A DNA stretch of 15,251 bases. Source: Candidatus Intestinimonas stercorigallinarum. GTDB lineage: Bacteria; Bacillota; Clostridia; Oscillospirales; Oscillospiraceae. Where the stretch lies: contig DXDV01000090.1 in the NCBI GenBank assembly GCA_019115345.1, forward strand, positions 1 through 15,251. The letters run 5' to 3'. Under the pieces are notes generated by a model. It did not search any database. It had not been told where the DNA came from and was given only the letters and a program-made list of their open reading frames with translations. A program made the translations under genes and the position numbers. Position 1 is the stretch's first letter; each line of letters begins with the position of its first letter. Of this stretch, positions 7,596 through 12,985 are shown in pieces.

Positions 7596-8234
7596 ATGAC
7601 CATTTCCGAGCTGGAGCGCCGCTTCATCGACCACAAGCCCGCGCTGATGGGGGTGCGCACCCACTACTCCGTGCTGGTCCCTCTGGTGGAGTGGGCCGGG
7701 AAGCTCCACCTGCTCTTTGAGGTCCGCTCCGACGCCCTGCGCCGGCAGCCGGGGGAGGTGTGCTTCCCCGGCGGACGGATGGAGGAGGGAGAGGGCCCCA
7801 CCCAGTGCGCCTTCCGGGAGACGGAGGAGGAGCTGGGCATCCCCCCCTCCGCCATCCGCCCCATCGCCCGGCTGGACGACGTGTTTCTCCCCTCCCACGG
7901 CCTCATGCACCCGGTCCTGGCCCTGGTGGACACCGGGGCGGTGGTGAATATGAAGGCCAGCGCCGCCGAGGTGAAGGAGACCTTCCTGGTGCCGGTGGAC
8001 TTCTTCCGGGACCAGCCACCCCTTCTCTACAACTTCCCCCTGGAGCCCAAGGTGGACGACGACTTCCCCTACGACCTCATCGGCTTCCCCAAGGGCTACC
8101 CCTGGCGGGGGGGCACCCACCAGGTGCCCATCTGGACCTACAAGGGCCACGCCATCTGGGGGCTCACCGCCCGCATCCTCCTGTGGAATTTTACCGATCG
8201 AGGACAAAATAGTCCTGCCGCCGGCGCTCCCTGA
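7596..8234 (+). CDS. Nudix hydrolase, CoA pyrophosphatase-like
   Basis: 212 aa. The Nudix box GX5EX7REUXEEXGU runs from G60 to I82 (GRMEEGE, then RETEEELGI) and supplies the metal-binding glutamates. Just ahead is LLFEVRSDALRRQPGEVCFPGG, which matches the NuCoA motif of enzymes that split coenzyme A into 4'-phosphopantetheine and 3',5'-ADP. The match supports this subfamily but does not prove it. AAAGGAG sits about 6 bases before ATG 7596, 16 bp after nrdG, so the two genes are likely co-transcribed. Its last 44 bases overlap the 3' end of the acetyltransferase on the other strand, with no terminator between them. The overlapping C-terminal tail (TDRGQNSPAAGAP) lies beyond the conserved domain. 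Confidence 0.9.
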   Translation: MTISELERRFIDHKPALMGVRTHYSVLVPLVEWAGKLHLLFEVRSDALRRQPGEVCFPGGRMEEGEGPTQCAFRETEEELGIPPSAIRPIARLDDVFLPSHGLMHPVLALVDTGAVVNMKASAAEVKETFLVPVDFFRDQPPLLYNFPLEPKVDDDFPYDLIGFPKGYPWRGGTHQVPIWTYKGHAIWGLTARILLWNFTDRGQNSPAAGAP

Positions 8235-8949
8235 AGCCGAAGCCCTCATAGAGGGCCCTGGCGGGGCGGTTCCCGCCGTCCACCTCCACCACCAGGGTCT
8301 TGTCCCGGGGGAGGACGGCCAGCAGGGCGGCCATGAGCCGCCGCCCCAGGCCCTGCCCCTGACGGGCGGGGTCTACCGCCACGCCGTAAAGGGACAGGCC
8401 CTCTCCCGCCGGGCCCACGCAGGCCGCGGCGGTCAGGTCCTCCCCCTCCCACAGCCCCCAGCACTGCCGGGCCGGGTCGGAAAAGGTTGTCTCTGCCATC
8501 CTCCGCGCCTCCGCCGGGGTGTCCCCGAAGGCCGCCATGGTCAGGGCTACCACCCGCTCCAGGCCGGCCGGACCCAGCCTTCTCAGCCCCGGGTCCTCCG
8601 CTCCCTCCGGCCGGGGACCCGGGAGGACCAGCACGGATCCGCTGTGGTCCAGCGTCAGCCCCCAGTGGGCGGCCACCCCCTGGCCATCGGCGCTCTCCCC
8701 CCGGCAGACAAAGAGGAAGCGGTTGACGCCCGCCCCCCGGCAGGCGGCCTCCGCCTCCCGCCACAGGGCGGTAAAGACCCCCTTCCGCCGGTGCTCCTCC
8801 GCCACGAAGCCGCTCACCTCGGCGGCGCGGCCCAGGGGGGCGGCCAGGGTGAGGGTCCCCACCAGCCGCCCTCCCTCCCACGCCTGAAAGCCGCCGGGCA
8901 GGCCGGCGCCTTCCCCCGGCCTCAGGGCGGTGACGGCACGGATCTCCAC
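8191..8949 (-). CDS. GNAT acetyltransferase with two tandem GNAT domains
   Basis: 252 aa. GNAT enzymes transfer an acyl group from acyl-CoA to an amine. Two acetyl-CoA-binding loops are visible: EEHRRKGVFTAL at about 51-62 in the N-terminal half and RQGQGLGRRL at 196-205 in the C-terminal half. The second half also has the usual NRPARALYEGFGF ending at 227-239. The first loop is less canonical (RRKGVF), so one domain may be catalytic and the other structural. The start is GTG at 8949: no in-frame ATG is nearby, and GAGGAAAGGG (8959-8968 on the complement) lies 9 bases upstream. It is transcribed divergently from the trmN6-like gene and convergently with the Nudix gene, overlapping it by 44 bp. 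The substrate cannot be predicted. Confidence 0.87.
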   Translation of the reverse strand: MEIRAVTALRPGEGAGLPGGFQAWEGGRLVGTLTLAAPLGRAAEVSGFVAEEHRRKGVFTALWREAEAACRGAGVNRFLFVCRGESADGQGVAAHWGLTLDHSGSVLVLPGPRPEGAEDPGLRRLGPAGLERVVALTMAAFGDTPAEARRMAETTFSDPARQCWGLWEGEDLTAAACVGPAGEGLSLYGVAVDPARQGQGLGRRLMAALLAVLPRDKTLVVEVDGGNRPARALYEGFGFRERRRQDYFVLDR

Positions 8950-8988
8950 AGCATCATCCCTTTCCTCGTTTTCCGAGTTTGATCCCTC

Positions 8989-9013
8989 CCGCCGGGCGCA
9001 GGCGCTCCGGCGG
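8989..9013. other. Hairpin between GNAT gene and trmN6
   Basis: CCGCCGG-GCGC (8989-8999) can pair with GCGC-CCGGCGG (9002-9013) with a single T bulge. A separate 10-bp palindrome, AGACGCGTCT, lies at 9016-9025. No T-run follows on either strand, so this is not an obvious terminator. It falls in the leader of the minus-strand GNAT gene or between two divergent start sites. Confidence 0.4.
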
Positions 9014-9033
9014 AAAGACGCGTCTCAGACATG

Positions 9034-9060
9034 ATTCTACCACAAAAGGAGGCGGACGGC
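9034..9060 (-). promoter_or_regulatory. Possible minus-strand promoter for the GNAT gene
   Basis: On the - strand, TGTGG-TAGAAT gives a -10 box at 9039-9034 with an upstream TGTGG. It resembles the extended -10 of the secG and rnr promoters. The matching -35 position is poor (TGGCCG, complement of about 9057-9062). It would lie across the ribosome site of the divergent trmN6-like gene. Weak support only. Confidence 0.35.
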
Positions 9061-9064
9061 CATA
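9045..9064 (+). promoter_or_regulatory. Ribosome site deciding an AUA start
   Basis: AAAGGAGG (9045-9052) is a near-perfect Shine-Dalgarno site and stands 9 bases before an ATA codon at 9062. The reading frame is open from 9035, after a TGA at 9032, and has no ATG until well into the protein. The next usable codon, TTG at 9122, has no ribosome site and would remove the conserved N terminus. Confidence 0.6.
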
Positions 9065-9715
9065 GAGCGGAGAGAGCGGCTGGGCCGCTATACCCTCCTC
9101 CTGACGGAGGACACCTTTCCCTTGGGGGGCGACAGCCTGGCCCTGGGCCGGTTCGCCACGGTGCGCCGGGGGTGGAAGGTGTGCGACCTGGGCTGCGGCT
9201 CGGGGGTGCTGGACCTGCTGCTGCTGGAGCGGGAGGAGAGCCTTTCCCTCACCGGGGTGGAGGCATCCCCCGCCGCCGCCGAGACCGCCCGGCGGACCTT
9301 CGCCCAAAACGGCCTGGCCGTCCGGGTGGTCACCGGGGACCTGCGGGACCGGAGCCTCTTCCCGGCCAACGCCTTTGACCTGGCCATCTCCAATCCCCCC
9401 TGGTTCCCCACGGGGGCGGGGAAACCGGGAGGCCCCGCCCGCAGCGAGGAGGGCTGCACCCTGGAGGAGCTCTGCGCCGCCGCCGGGTATCTGGTGCGGC
9501 CGGGTGGGCGCTTCGCCCTGGTCCACCGGCCGGAGCGGCTGGCCGACCTCTTCGCCGCCCTCCGCTCCCACGGCCTGGAGCCCAAGCGCCTGGCCTTCCG
9601 GCAGCACAGCCCTTCCACGCCCCCCTCCGCCGTGCTGGTGGAGGCGGTGCGCCAGGGCCGCCCCGGCCTGGAGGTGCTGCCCACCCTTTTCCACGCCGAC
9701 CCAGCGTTACACTGA
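9062..9715 (+). CDS. trmN6: TrmN6/YabB-like SAM-dependent N6-adenine methyltransferase
   Basis: 217 aa from the proposed AUA start at 9062. The family methylates N6 of adenine 37 in tRNA-Val (YfiC in E. coli; the Bacillus YabB group is annotated likewise). Visible motifs are the SAM-binding DLGCGSG at 42-48 and the amino-methylase motif NPPW at 111-114 in ISNPPWF. The family C terminus is also present (QGRPGLEVLPTLF). The N-terminal segment ERRERLGRYTLLLTEDTFPL, followed by GGDSLALGRFA, aligns in pattern with YabB (ERLDYL... then SLDAVLLAKFA). It would be lost if translation began at TTG 9122. rsmI begins 19 bp downstream with its own ribosome site, so they form a pair. I see no clear promoter. 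Exact RNA target is by family only. Confidence 0.83.
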   Translation: MERRERLGRYTLLLTEDTFPLGGDSLALGRFATVRRGWKVCDLGCGSGVLDLLLLEREESLSLTGVEASPAAAETARRTFAQNGLAVRVVTGDLRDRSLFPANAFDLAISNPPWFPTGAGKPGGPARSEEGCTLEELCAAAGYLVRPGGRFALVHRPERLADLFAALRSHGLEPKRLAFRQHSPSTPPSAVLVEAVRQGRPGLEVLPTLFHADPALH

Positions 9716-9734
9716 AGCAAAGGAGACAAGCGCC

Positions 9735-10574
9735 ATGCCCGGAACCCTCTACCTCGTCCCCACCCCCATCGGGAATCTGGGGGACATCTCGGCCCGGATG
9801 GCCGACACCCTGGCCCAGGCCGACTTCATCGCCGCCGAGGACACCCGGGTGACCCTGAAGCTCCTCAACCACCTGGGCCTCAAAAAGCCCATGGTGAGCT
9901 ACTACCGCCACAACACCGGCGAGCACGGCGCCGCCGTCTTGAACCGCCTCCTGGCGGGGGAGAGCTGCGCCCTGGTCACCGACGCCGGCACCCCGGCCAT
10001 CAGCGACCCCGGGGAGGAGCTGGTCCGCCAGTGCGCCCAGCAGAACATCCCGGTGGTCTCCATCCCCGGCCCCTGCGCCCTCATCACCGCCCTGGCCGCC
10101 TCGGGCCTGCCCACGGGCCGGTTCACCTTCGAGGGCTTCCTGGCCATGAACAGGAAAAACCGCCGGGCCCACCTGAAGGAGCTGCGGGGAGAGACCCGCA
10201 CCATGCTCTTCTACGAGGCCCCCCACAAGCTCTGCGCCACCCTGGCCGACCTGCGGGAGGTCTTTGGACCGGACCGGCGCGTCGCCCTGTGCCGGGAGCT
10301 CACCAAGCTCCACGAGGAGGTCCGCCGCACCACCCTGGGGGAGGCGGCGGACTGGTACGCGGCCAATCCCCCCAAGGGGGAATTCGTGCTGGTGGTGGAG
10401 GGAGGGGCTCCGGCGGCGGAAGAGACCCCCACCCTGGAGGCCGGACTGGCCCGGGTGGCCGCTTTGCGGGCGGAGGGATGCTCCCTCCGGGACGCCGCCC
10501 GGCAGACCGCCGCCGAGCTGGGCCTGCCCCGAAAGGCACTCTATGACCTGGCCTTGGGAAAGGACCTGTCGTAA
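9735..10574 (+). CDS. rsmI: 16S rRNA (cytidine-1402-2'-O)-methyltransferase RsmI
   Basis: 279 aa, normal for RsmI. It 2'-O-methylates C1402 of 16S rRNA in the decoding centre, using SAM. It belongs to the tetrapyrrole-methylase (SPOUT-unrelated) fold. Signatures are LYLVPTPIGNLGDI at 5-18, AAEDTR at 33-38, TDAGTPAISDPG at 82-93, then IPGPCALITALAASGL and the FEGFL segment. The open frame extends far upstream through the methyltransferase gene, but ATG 9735 has AAAGGAG at 9719-9725, 9 bases before it, and starts right at the conserved N terminus. It is 19 bp downstream of the trmN6-like gene, the same neighbour as in Bacillus (yabB, yabC), and the next gene, abrB, points back toward it as there. 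Confidence 0.95.
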   Translation: MPGTLYLVPTPIGNLGDISARMADTLAQADFIAAEDTRVTLKLLNHLGLKKPMVSYYRHNTGEHGAAVLNRLLAGESCALVTDAGTPAISDPGEELVRQCAQQNIPVVSIPGPCALITALAASGLPTGRFTFEGFLAMNRKNRRAHLKELRGETRTMLFYEAPHKLCATLADLREVFGPDRRVALCRELTKLHEEVRRTTLGEAADWYAANPPKGEFVLVVEGGAPAAEETPTLEAGLARVAALRAEGCSLRDAARQTAAELGLPRKALYDLALGKDLS

Positions 10575-10575
10575 C

Positions 10576-10604
10576 TTGTCGAGCAACTTCCTATTTTGTA
10601 AAAT
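10576..10604 (+). promoter_or_regulatory. Possible promoter directly after rsmI
   Basis: TTGTCG (10576-10581), a 17-bp spacer and TAAAAT (10599-10604) fit sigma-A fairly well (4 of 6 and 5 of 6 matches). The -35 box starts 2 bases after the rsmI stop. No protein gene lies downstream on +, so if active it would make a non-coding transcript. AT-rich DNA produces such matches by chance, so support is modest. Confidence 0.4.
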
Positions 10605-10610
10605 TATGGT

Positions 10611-10830
10611 TATCCACGAAATACATTTTGTATATCCAACGCATAATATAACATCGGACACGAAAGAGTCAAAAACAGACCTCTATTTTGTGACCATCCT
10701 TGGCGGACCTTTTGGGGCTGTCGCCGCTGACCACAAAAGGCGGGACGGGCGGTGATCGCTCGTCCCGCCTCTGCTTCTCCCCCTTCCGGCTCCGGCTGTT
10801 CTACCTGCCGGTACAGCGGCGGGGGAAGGG
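10611..10830 (+). ncRNA. Candidate structured small RNA (unconfirmed)
   Basis: Starting about 7 bases after the possible -10 at 10599-10604, the sequence can fold into a series of hairpins: ATACA/TGTAT at 10621-10633, the 10686-10738 stem, the 14-bp AGGCGGGACG stem at 10738-10770 and the CCCTTCC/GGAAGGG stem at 10781-10830. The terminator at 10902-10959 lies downstream and could set the 3' end. I do not recognise a known RNA family. This is a hypothesis from promoter-like sequence plus structure. Confidence 0.3.
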
Positions 10831-10901
10831 CCCGCCCGCCCTTCTTCCAGCGCCCCGGACCGCCCCTCTCCGCCGGGGAGGCGGCGGCGCGCCTTTCACA
10901 T

Positions 10902-10959
10902 AAAAATGGCCGCAGGAGCTTGAAACCTCTCGTTTCAGGCCCTGCGGCGTCATTTTTTT
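10902..10959. terminator. Bidirectional terminator between rsmI and abrB
   Basis: CCGCAGG (10910-10916) pairs with CCTGCGG (10941-10947). Inside, 10918-10926 (GC, T, TGAAAC) pairs with 10932-10940, leaving a CTCTC loop and one bulged A. A run of seven T (10953-10959) follows on +, and AAAAA (10902-10906) gives a T-run on -. It lies 21 bases beyond the abrB stop and would end abrB from the right and any rsmI-side transcript from the left. Confidence 0.9.
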
Positions 10960-10980
10960 CAGTTTTCCAGGCCCCTGGGC

Positions 10981-11223
10981 TTACTTGCTCATGAGCTCCC
11001 GGATACAGTTGGGGCAGACGTTCTTTCCCTTGAAGTTGATGACGTCCTTGGCGTCATCGCAGAAAATGCAGGCAGGCTGGTATTTCTTCAGGACGATGGA
11101 GGCTCCATCCACGTAGATCTCCAGAGAGTCCTTCTCCGCAATATCCAGGGTGCGCCGCAGCTCAATGGGGAGCACGATCCGGCCCAGTTCATCCACTTTC
11201 CGTACGATCCCGGTCGATTTCAT
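10981..11223 (-). CDS. abrB: AbrB/SpoVT-type transition-state regulator with CxxC...CxxC tail
   Basis: 80 aa. Residues 1-48 are nearly the canonical AbrB DNA-binding domain (MKSTGIVRKVDELGRIVLP, then ELRRTL, EIYVDG and IVLKKY), a swapped-hairpin fold that binds AT-rich promoter DNA as a dimer. In Bacillus AbrB represses stationary-phase and sporulation genes during growth. The tail differs from Bacillus AbrB: C52-C55 and C70-C73 form two CxxC pairs 14 residues apart, suggesting a small zinc ribbon in place of the AbrB multimerisation domain. AAGGAG (complement of 11237-11242) lies 13 bases before ATG, somewhat far, with no alternative start. It is transcribed from a consensus promoter divergently from spmAB and convergently with rsmI. 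A different AbrB/SpoVT paralogue is possible; position supports abrB. Confidence 0.88.
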   Translation of the reverse strand: MKSTGIVRKVDELGRIVLPIELRRTLDIAEKDSLEIYVDGASIVLKKYQPACIFCDDAKDVINFKGKNVCPNCIRELMSK

Positions 11224-11244
11224 AGTTATGTATAAGCTCCTTCC

Positions 11245-11286
11245 CAGATATGGGCAGCAGTTTTCCTATTTTTCGCCCAATATCTG
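11245..11286 (-). promoter_or_regulatory. 5'-terminal hairpin of the abrB leader
   Basis: On the - strand, CAGATATTGGGC (11286-11275) pairs with GCCCATATCTG (11255-11245) with a single bulge and a 19-base A-rich loop. The promoter predicts a start near 11286, so the hairpin would be at the very 5' end of the mRNA. It ends 2 bases before the Shine-Dalgarno site at 11242-11237. It could stabilise the mRNA or limit ribosome access. Confidence 0.6.
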
Positions 11287-11292
11287 ACATTC

Positions 11293-11320
11293 ATTATAAC
11301 ATATTGTATACAAATGTCAA
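11293..11320 (-). promoter_or_regulatory. Consensus sigma-A promoter of abrB with operator-like palindrome
   Basis: On the - strand, TTGACA (11320-11315), a 16-bp spacer and TATAAT (11298-11293) are both perfect hexamers. The spacer contains the 10-bp palindrome TTGTATACAA (11304-11313), flanked by ACAT and ATGT. A repressor bound there would block the promoter. AbrB autoregulation is known in Bacillus; that this is its site here is inference. Confidence 0.85.
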
Positions 11321-11378
11321 TCACAATATGGAAATAAAAGCTAAGGGCCGGCATTCCTGCCGGAACCGTGGGGTTCGG

Positions 11379-11407
11379 GCATGTTTTGTGGACTTCCCGC
11401 ATAGATT
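11379..11407 (+). promoter_or_regulatory. Possible sporulation (sigma-E-like) promoter for spmAB
   Basis: GCATGTT (11379-11385) and GCATAGATT (11399-11407) resemble the Bacillus sigma-E boxes KMATATT and GCATACAMT at 6 of 7 and 7 of 9 positions. The spacer is 13 bp, one shorter than usual. The predicted start near 11413 leaves a short leader before GAGGAGGT at 11417. Suggestive, not established. Confidence 0.4.
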
Positions 11408-11432
11408 TCTCCCCGTGAGGAGGTGGGCGCTC

Positions 11433-12011
11433 ATGGGCATGGGCGGGATCTGGACGGTGATGACGGCGGCGGCCCTGGTGTGCGGCCTGGCCACGGGCCG
11501 GGGGGAGGCGGTGGCGGCGGCGGCGCTGGAGGGGGCCTCCGCCGGAGTGGAGCTGTGCCTTTCCATGGCGGGGGCGCTGTGCCTGTGGATGGGCGTGATG
11601 GAGGTCCTCCGCCGGGCCGGGGCCATCCGGTGGCTCTCCCGGCTGCTGCGGCCGGTGCTGGGGCGGCTCTACCCGGACTTCGCCGGGGACGCCGCCGTGA
11701 TGGAGACCATCTCGGCCAACGTGTCGGCCAACCTGCTGGGCCTGGGCAACGCCGCCACCCCCCTGGGGCTGGAGGCCGCCCGGCGGATGAGCCGCCGCTC
11801 GCCGGGGGTGGCTTCGGACAGCCTGTGCATGCTGGTGGTGTGCAACACCGCCTCCATCCAGCTCATCCCCACCACGGTGGCGGCGGTGCGAGCGGGGGCG
11901 GGGAGCGCCGCCCCCTTCGACATCCTGCCGGCGGTGTGGCTGGCCTCGGCCCTGTCGGTGACGGCGGGCATTTTGGCCGCCCGGCTCCTGGCCCGGCTGT
12001 GGAGGGACTGA
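11433..12011 (+). CDS. spmA: Spore maturation protein A
   Basis: 192 aa, close to Bacillus SpmA (about 196). SpmA is a multi-pass membrane protein of the nucleoside-recognition (Gate) domain family; with SpmB it is needed for full dehydration of the spore core, by an unknown mechanism. The conserved GLGNAATPLG is at 103-112, followed by CNTASIQLIPTTVAAVR, which matches SpmA (NTSCITLIPTTVIAVR) closely. Hydrophobic segments lie near residues 6-20, 38-55 and 165-187. The frame is open to 11250, but GAGGAGGT at 11417-11424, 8 bases ahead, fixes the start at ATG 11433. spmB follows after only 2 bases. abrB is divergent upstream, and a sigma-E-like promoter may lie at 11379-11407. Assignment is firm. 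Confidence 0.95.
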   Translation: MGMGGIWTVMTAAALVCGLATGRGEAVAAAALEGASAGVELCLSMAGALCLWMGVMEVLRRAGAIRWLSRLLRPVLGRLYPDFAGDAAVMETISANVSANLLGLGNAATPLGLEAARRMSRRSPGVASDSLCMLVVCNTASIQLIPTTVAAVRAGAGSAAPFDILPAVWLASALSVTAGILAARLLARLWRD

Positions 12012-12013
12012 CC

Positions 12014-12535
12014 ATGGCCGTGCTGGAGCTGGTGGTCCCCCTGCTGCTGGTGGGGTCGGCCCTGCTGGGCCTGTGGCGGCGGGTGGACGTGTACGACGCC
12101 CTCCTCACCGGGGCCGCCGACGGCCTGGGGGTCCTCTTCCGCATCGTCCCCGCCCTCATCGCCCTTTTAACGGCGGTGTGGATGCTCCGGGCCTCGGGGG
12201 CCCTGGAGCTGCTGGCGGAGCTGCTGGCCCCGGTGCTGGAGACTCTGGGCATCCCGGCGGAGACGGTGGCCCTGCTGCTGGTGCGGCCGGTGAGCGGCAG
12301 CGCCGCCCTGGGGGTGGGGGCCGACCTCATCCGCACCTACGGCCCCGACTCCCTCATCGGCCGGACGGCGGCGGTGATGCTGGGCTCCACCGAGACCACC
12401 TTCTACACCATCGCCGTCTACTTCAGCGCCGCCGGCATAAAACGGACCCGGTACGCCGTTCCCGCCGCCCTGTGCGCCGATCTGGCCGGCTTCCTGGCCG
12501 CCGCCTGGGCGGTGCGGCTCTGCTTCCCCGGCTGA
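12014..12535 (+). CDS. spmB: Spore maturation protein B
   Basis: 173 aa (Bacillus SpmB is about 178). It is the partner of SpmA in spore-core dehydration and also a Gate-family membrane protein. Key stretches are LFRIVPALIALLTAVWMLRASG at about 41-62, RPVSGSAALGVGADLI from 91, and MLGSTETTFYTIAVYF. The hydrophobic profile fits about four membrane segments. ATG 12014 is chosen because GGAGGG (12001-12006) lies 7 bases before it and it begins 2 bases after the spmA stop. A much longer open frame upstream in the same phase is only spmA read in another frame. No terminator is seen after the gene, so transcription could run on toward secG. Confidence 0.95.
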   Translation: MAVLELVVPLLLVGSALLGLWRRVDVYDALLTGAADGLGVLFRIVPALIALLTAVWMLRASGALELLAELLAPVLETLGIPAETVALLLVRPVSGSAALGVGADLIRTYGPDSLIGRTAAVMLGSTETTFYTIAVYFSAAGIKRTRYAVPAALCADLAGFLAAAWAVRLCFPG

Positions 12536-12559
12536 GGTCGGCGCCGGTGAAACTGGGAC

Positions 12560-12588
12560 TTGCATTTCCCGAAAAAGTGTGGTATTAT
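12560..12588 (+). promoter_or_regulatory. Sigma-A promoter for secG
   Basis: TTGCAT (12560-12565), a 17-bp spacer and TATTAT (12583-12588), the latter preceded by TGTGG. The transcript should start near 12595, giving a leader of about 70 bases. Confidence 0.8.
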
Positions 12589-12665
12589 ACCTATTACTGT
12601 TCGGGTATTTTGCGCCCATTTCACGCTGACCACGCCCTCCGGGGCTTGAAAGGAACGATGTTTTC

Positions 12666-12920
12666 ATGGGTACCCTGAAGTTAGTCCTCACCATCGTCCA
12701 GGTGCTGGCCGCCCTGTTCCTGACCTTCGTGGTGCTGGCTCAGTCCGGCAAAAGCGCCGGTCTGTCCGGGGCCATCGCCGGCGGCGCCGACACCTTCCTC
12801 TCCAAGAACAAGGCCAAGAGCTGGGACGCCAAGCTGGCCCGCTGGACCAAGTGGGTGGCCATCGGCTTCATGCTCCTGACCCTGGTGCTCTGCCTGCTGC
12901 CCGACGGGGCCGCGGCCTGA
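12666..12920 (+). CDS. secG: Preprotein translocase subunit SecG
   Basis: 84 aa, typical for SecG, the small non-essential membrane subunit that assists SecYE and SecA in protein export. It has two membrane helices (about residues 4-24 and 62-79) joined by a loop with the family signature AQSGKSAGLSGAIAGGAD. The start ATG 12666 follows AAAGGAA (12649-12655) by 10 bases. A closer out-of-frame ATG at 12658 would give only a six-residue peptide overlapping the secG start. It is transcribed from the promoter at 12560-12588 and closed by the terminator at 12945-12983. The neighbouring rnr gene downstream is also its neighbour in Bacillus. Confidence 0.95.
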   Translation: MGTLKLVLTIVQVLAALFLTFVVLAQSGKSAGLSGAIAGGADTFLSKNKAKSWDAKLARWTKWVAIGFMLLTLVLCLLPDGAAA

Positions 12921-12944
12921 GCCGATCAAGGACGAAACTGGACC

Positions 12945-12983
12945 AAAAGGGACGCGCTCCGAACAGGGGCGCGTCCCTTTTTT
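12945..12983 (+). terminator. Rho-independent terminator after secG
   Basis: GGGACGCGC (12949-12957) pairs with GCGCGTCCC (12969-12977). AAAA (12945-12948) before the stem pairs into the TTTTTT run (12978-12983) after it. The loop is 11 bases. A textbook terminator 24 bases after the secG stop. Confidence 0.95.
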
Positions 12984-12985
12984 CG

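Larger units (their letters stand above)
10575..10980. other. 406-bp gene-free stretch with AT-rich island and hairpins
   Basis: Between the convergent genes rsmI and abrB there is no credible protein gene. The first 120 bases (10575-10695) are strikingly AT-rich against the window. They hold ATTTTGT three times (starting near 10593, 10625 and 10684) and an inverted repeat, ATTATGGTT (10603-10611) with AAC-CATAAT (10638-10647). Hairpins follow: TTTTGTG/CACAAAA with an inner GGCG/CGCC stem (10686-10738), a 14-bp stem at 10738-10770 and an imperfect one at 10781-10830. A clear terminator closes the region (separate entry). From 10831 to 10900 it is plain GC-rich sequence in which I see nothing. 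Confidence 0.7.

Noticed and set aside
9375..9734. Longer N terminus for RsmI, starting within the methyltransferase gene
   Set aside because: It is the methyltransferase read in another frame; ATG 9735 has a ribosome site and starts at the conserved motif.
10610..10618. DnaA-box-like TTATCCACG in the AT-rich island, raising the idea of a replication origin
   Set aside because: A single site with one mismatch to TTATCCACA and no cluster of further boxes, dnaA or dnaN nearby.
10700..10994. Small open frames on + between rsmI and abrB
   Set aside because: Arg/Pro/Gly-rich, no ribosome site, crossing hairpins and the terminator; not credible as proteins.
11348..11363. CCGGCA-TTCC-TGCCGG hairpin upstream of spmA as a terminator
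   Set aside because: Only 6 bp and no T-run; at most a minor structural or binding element.
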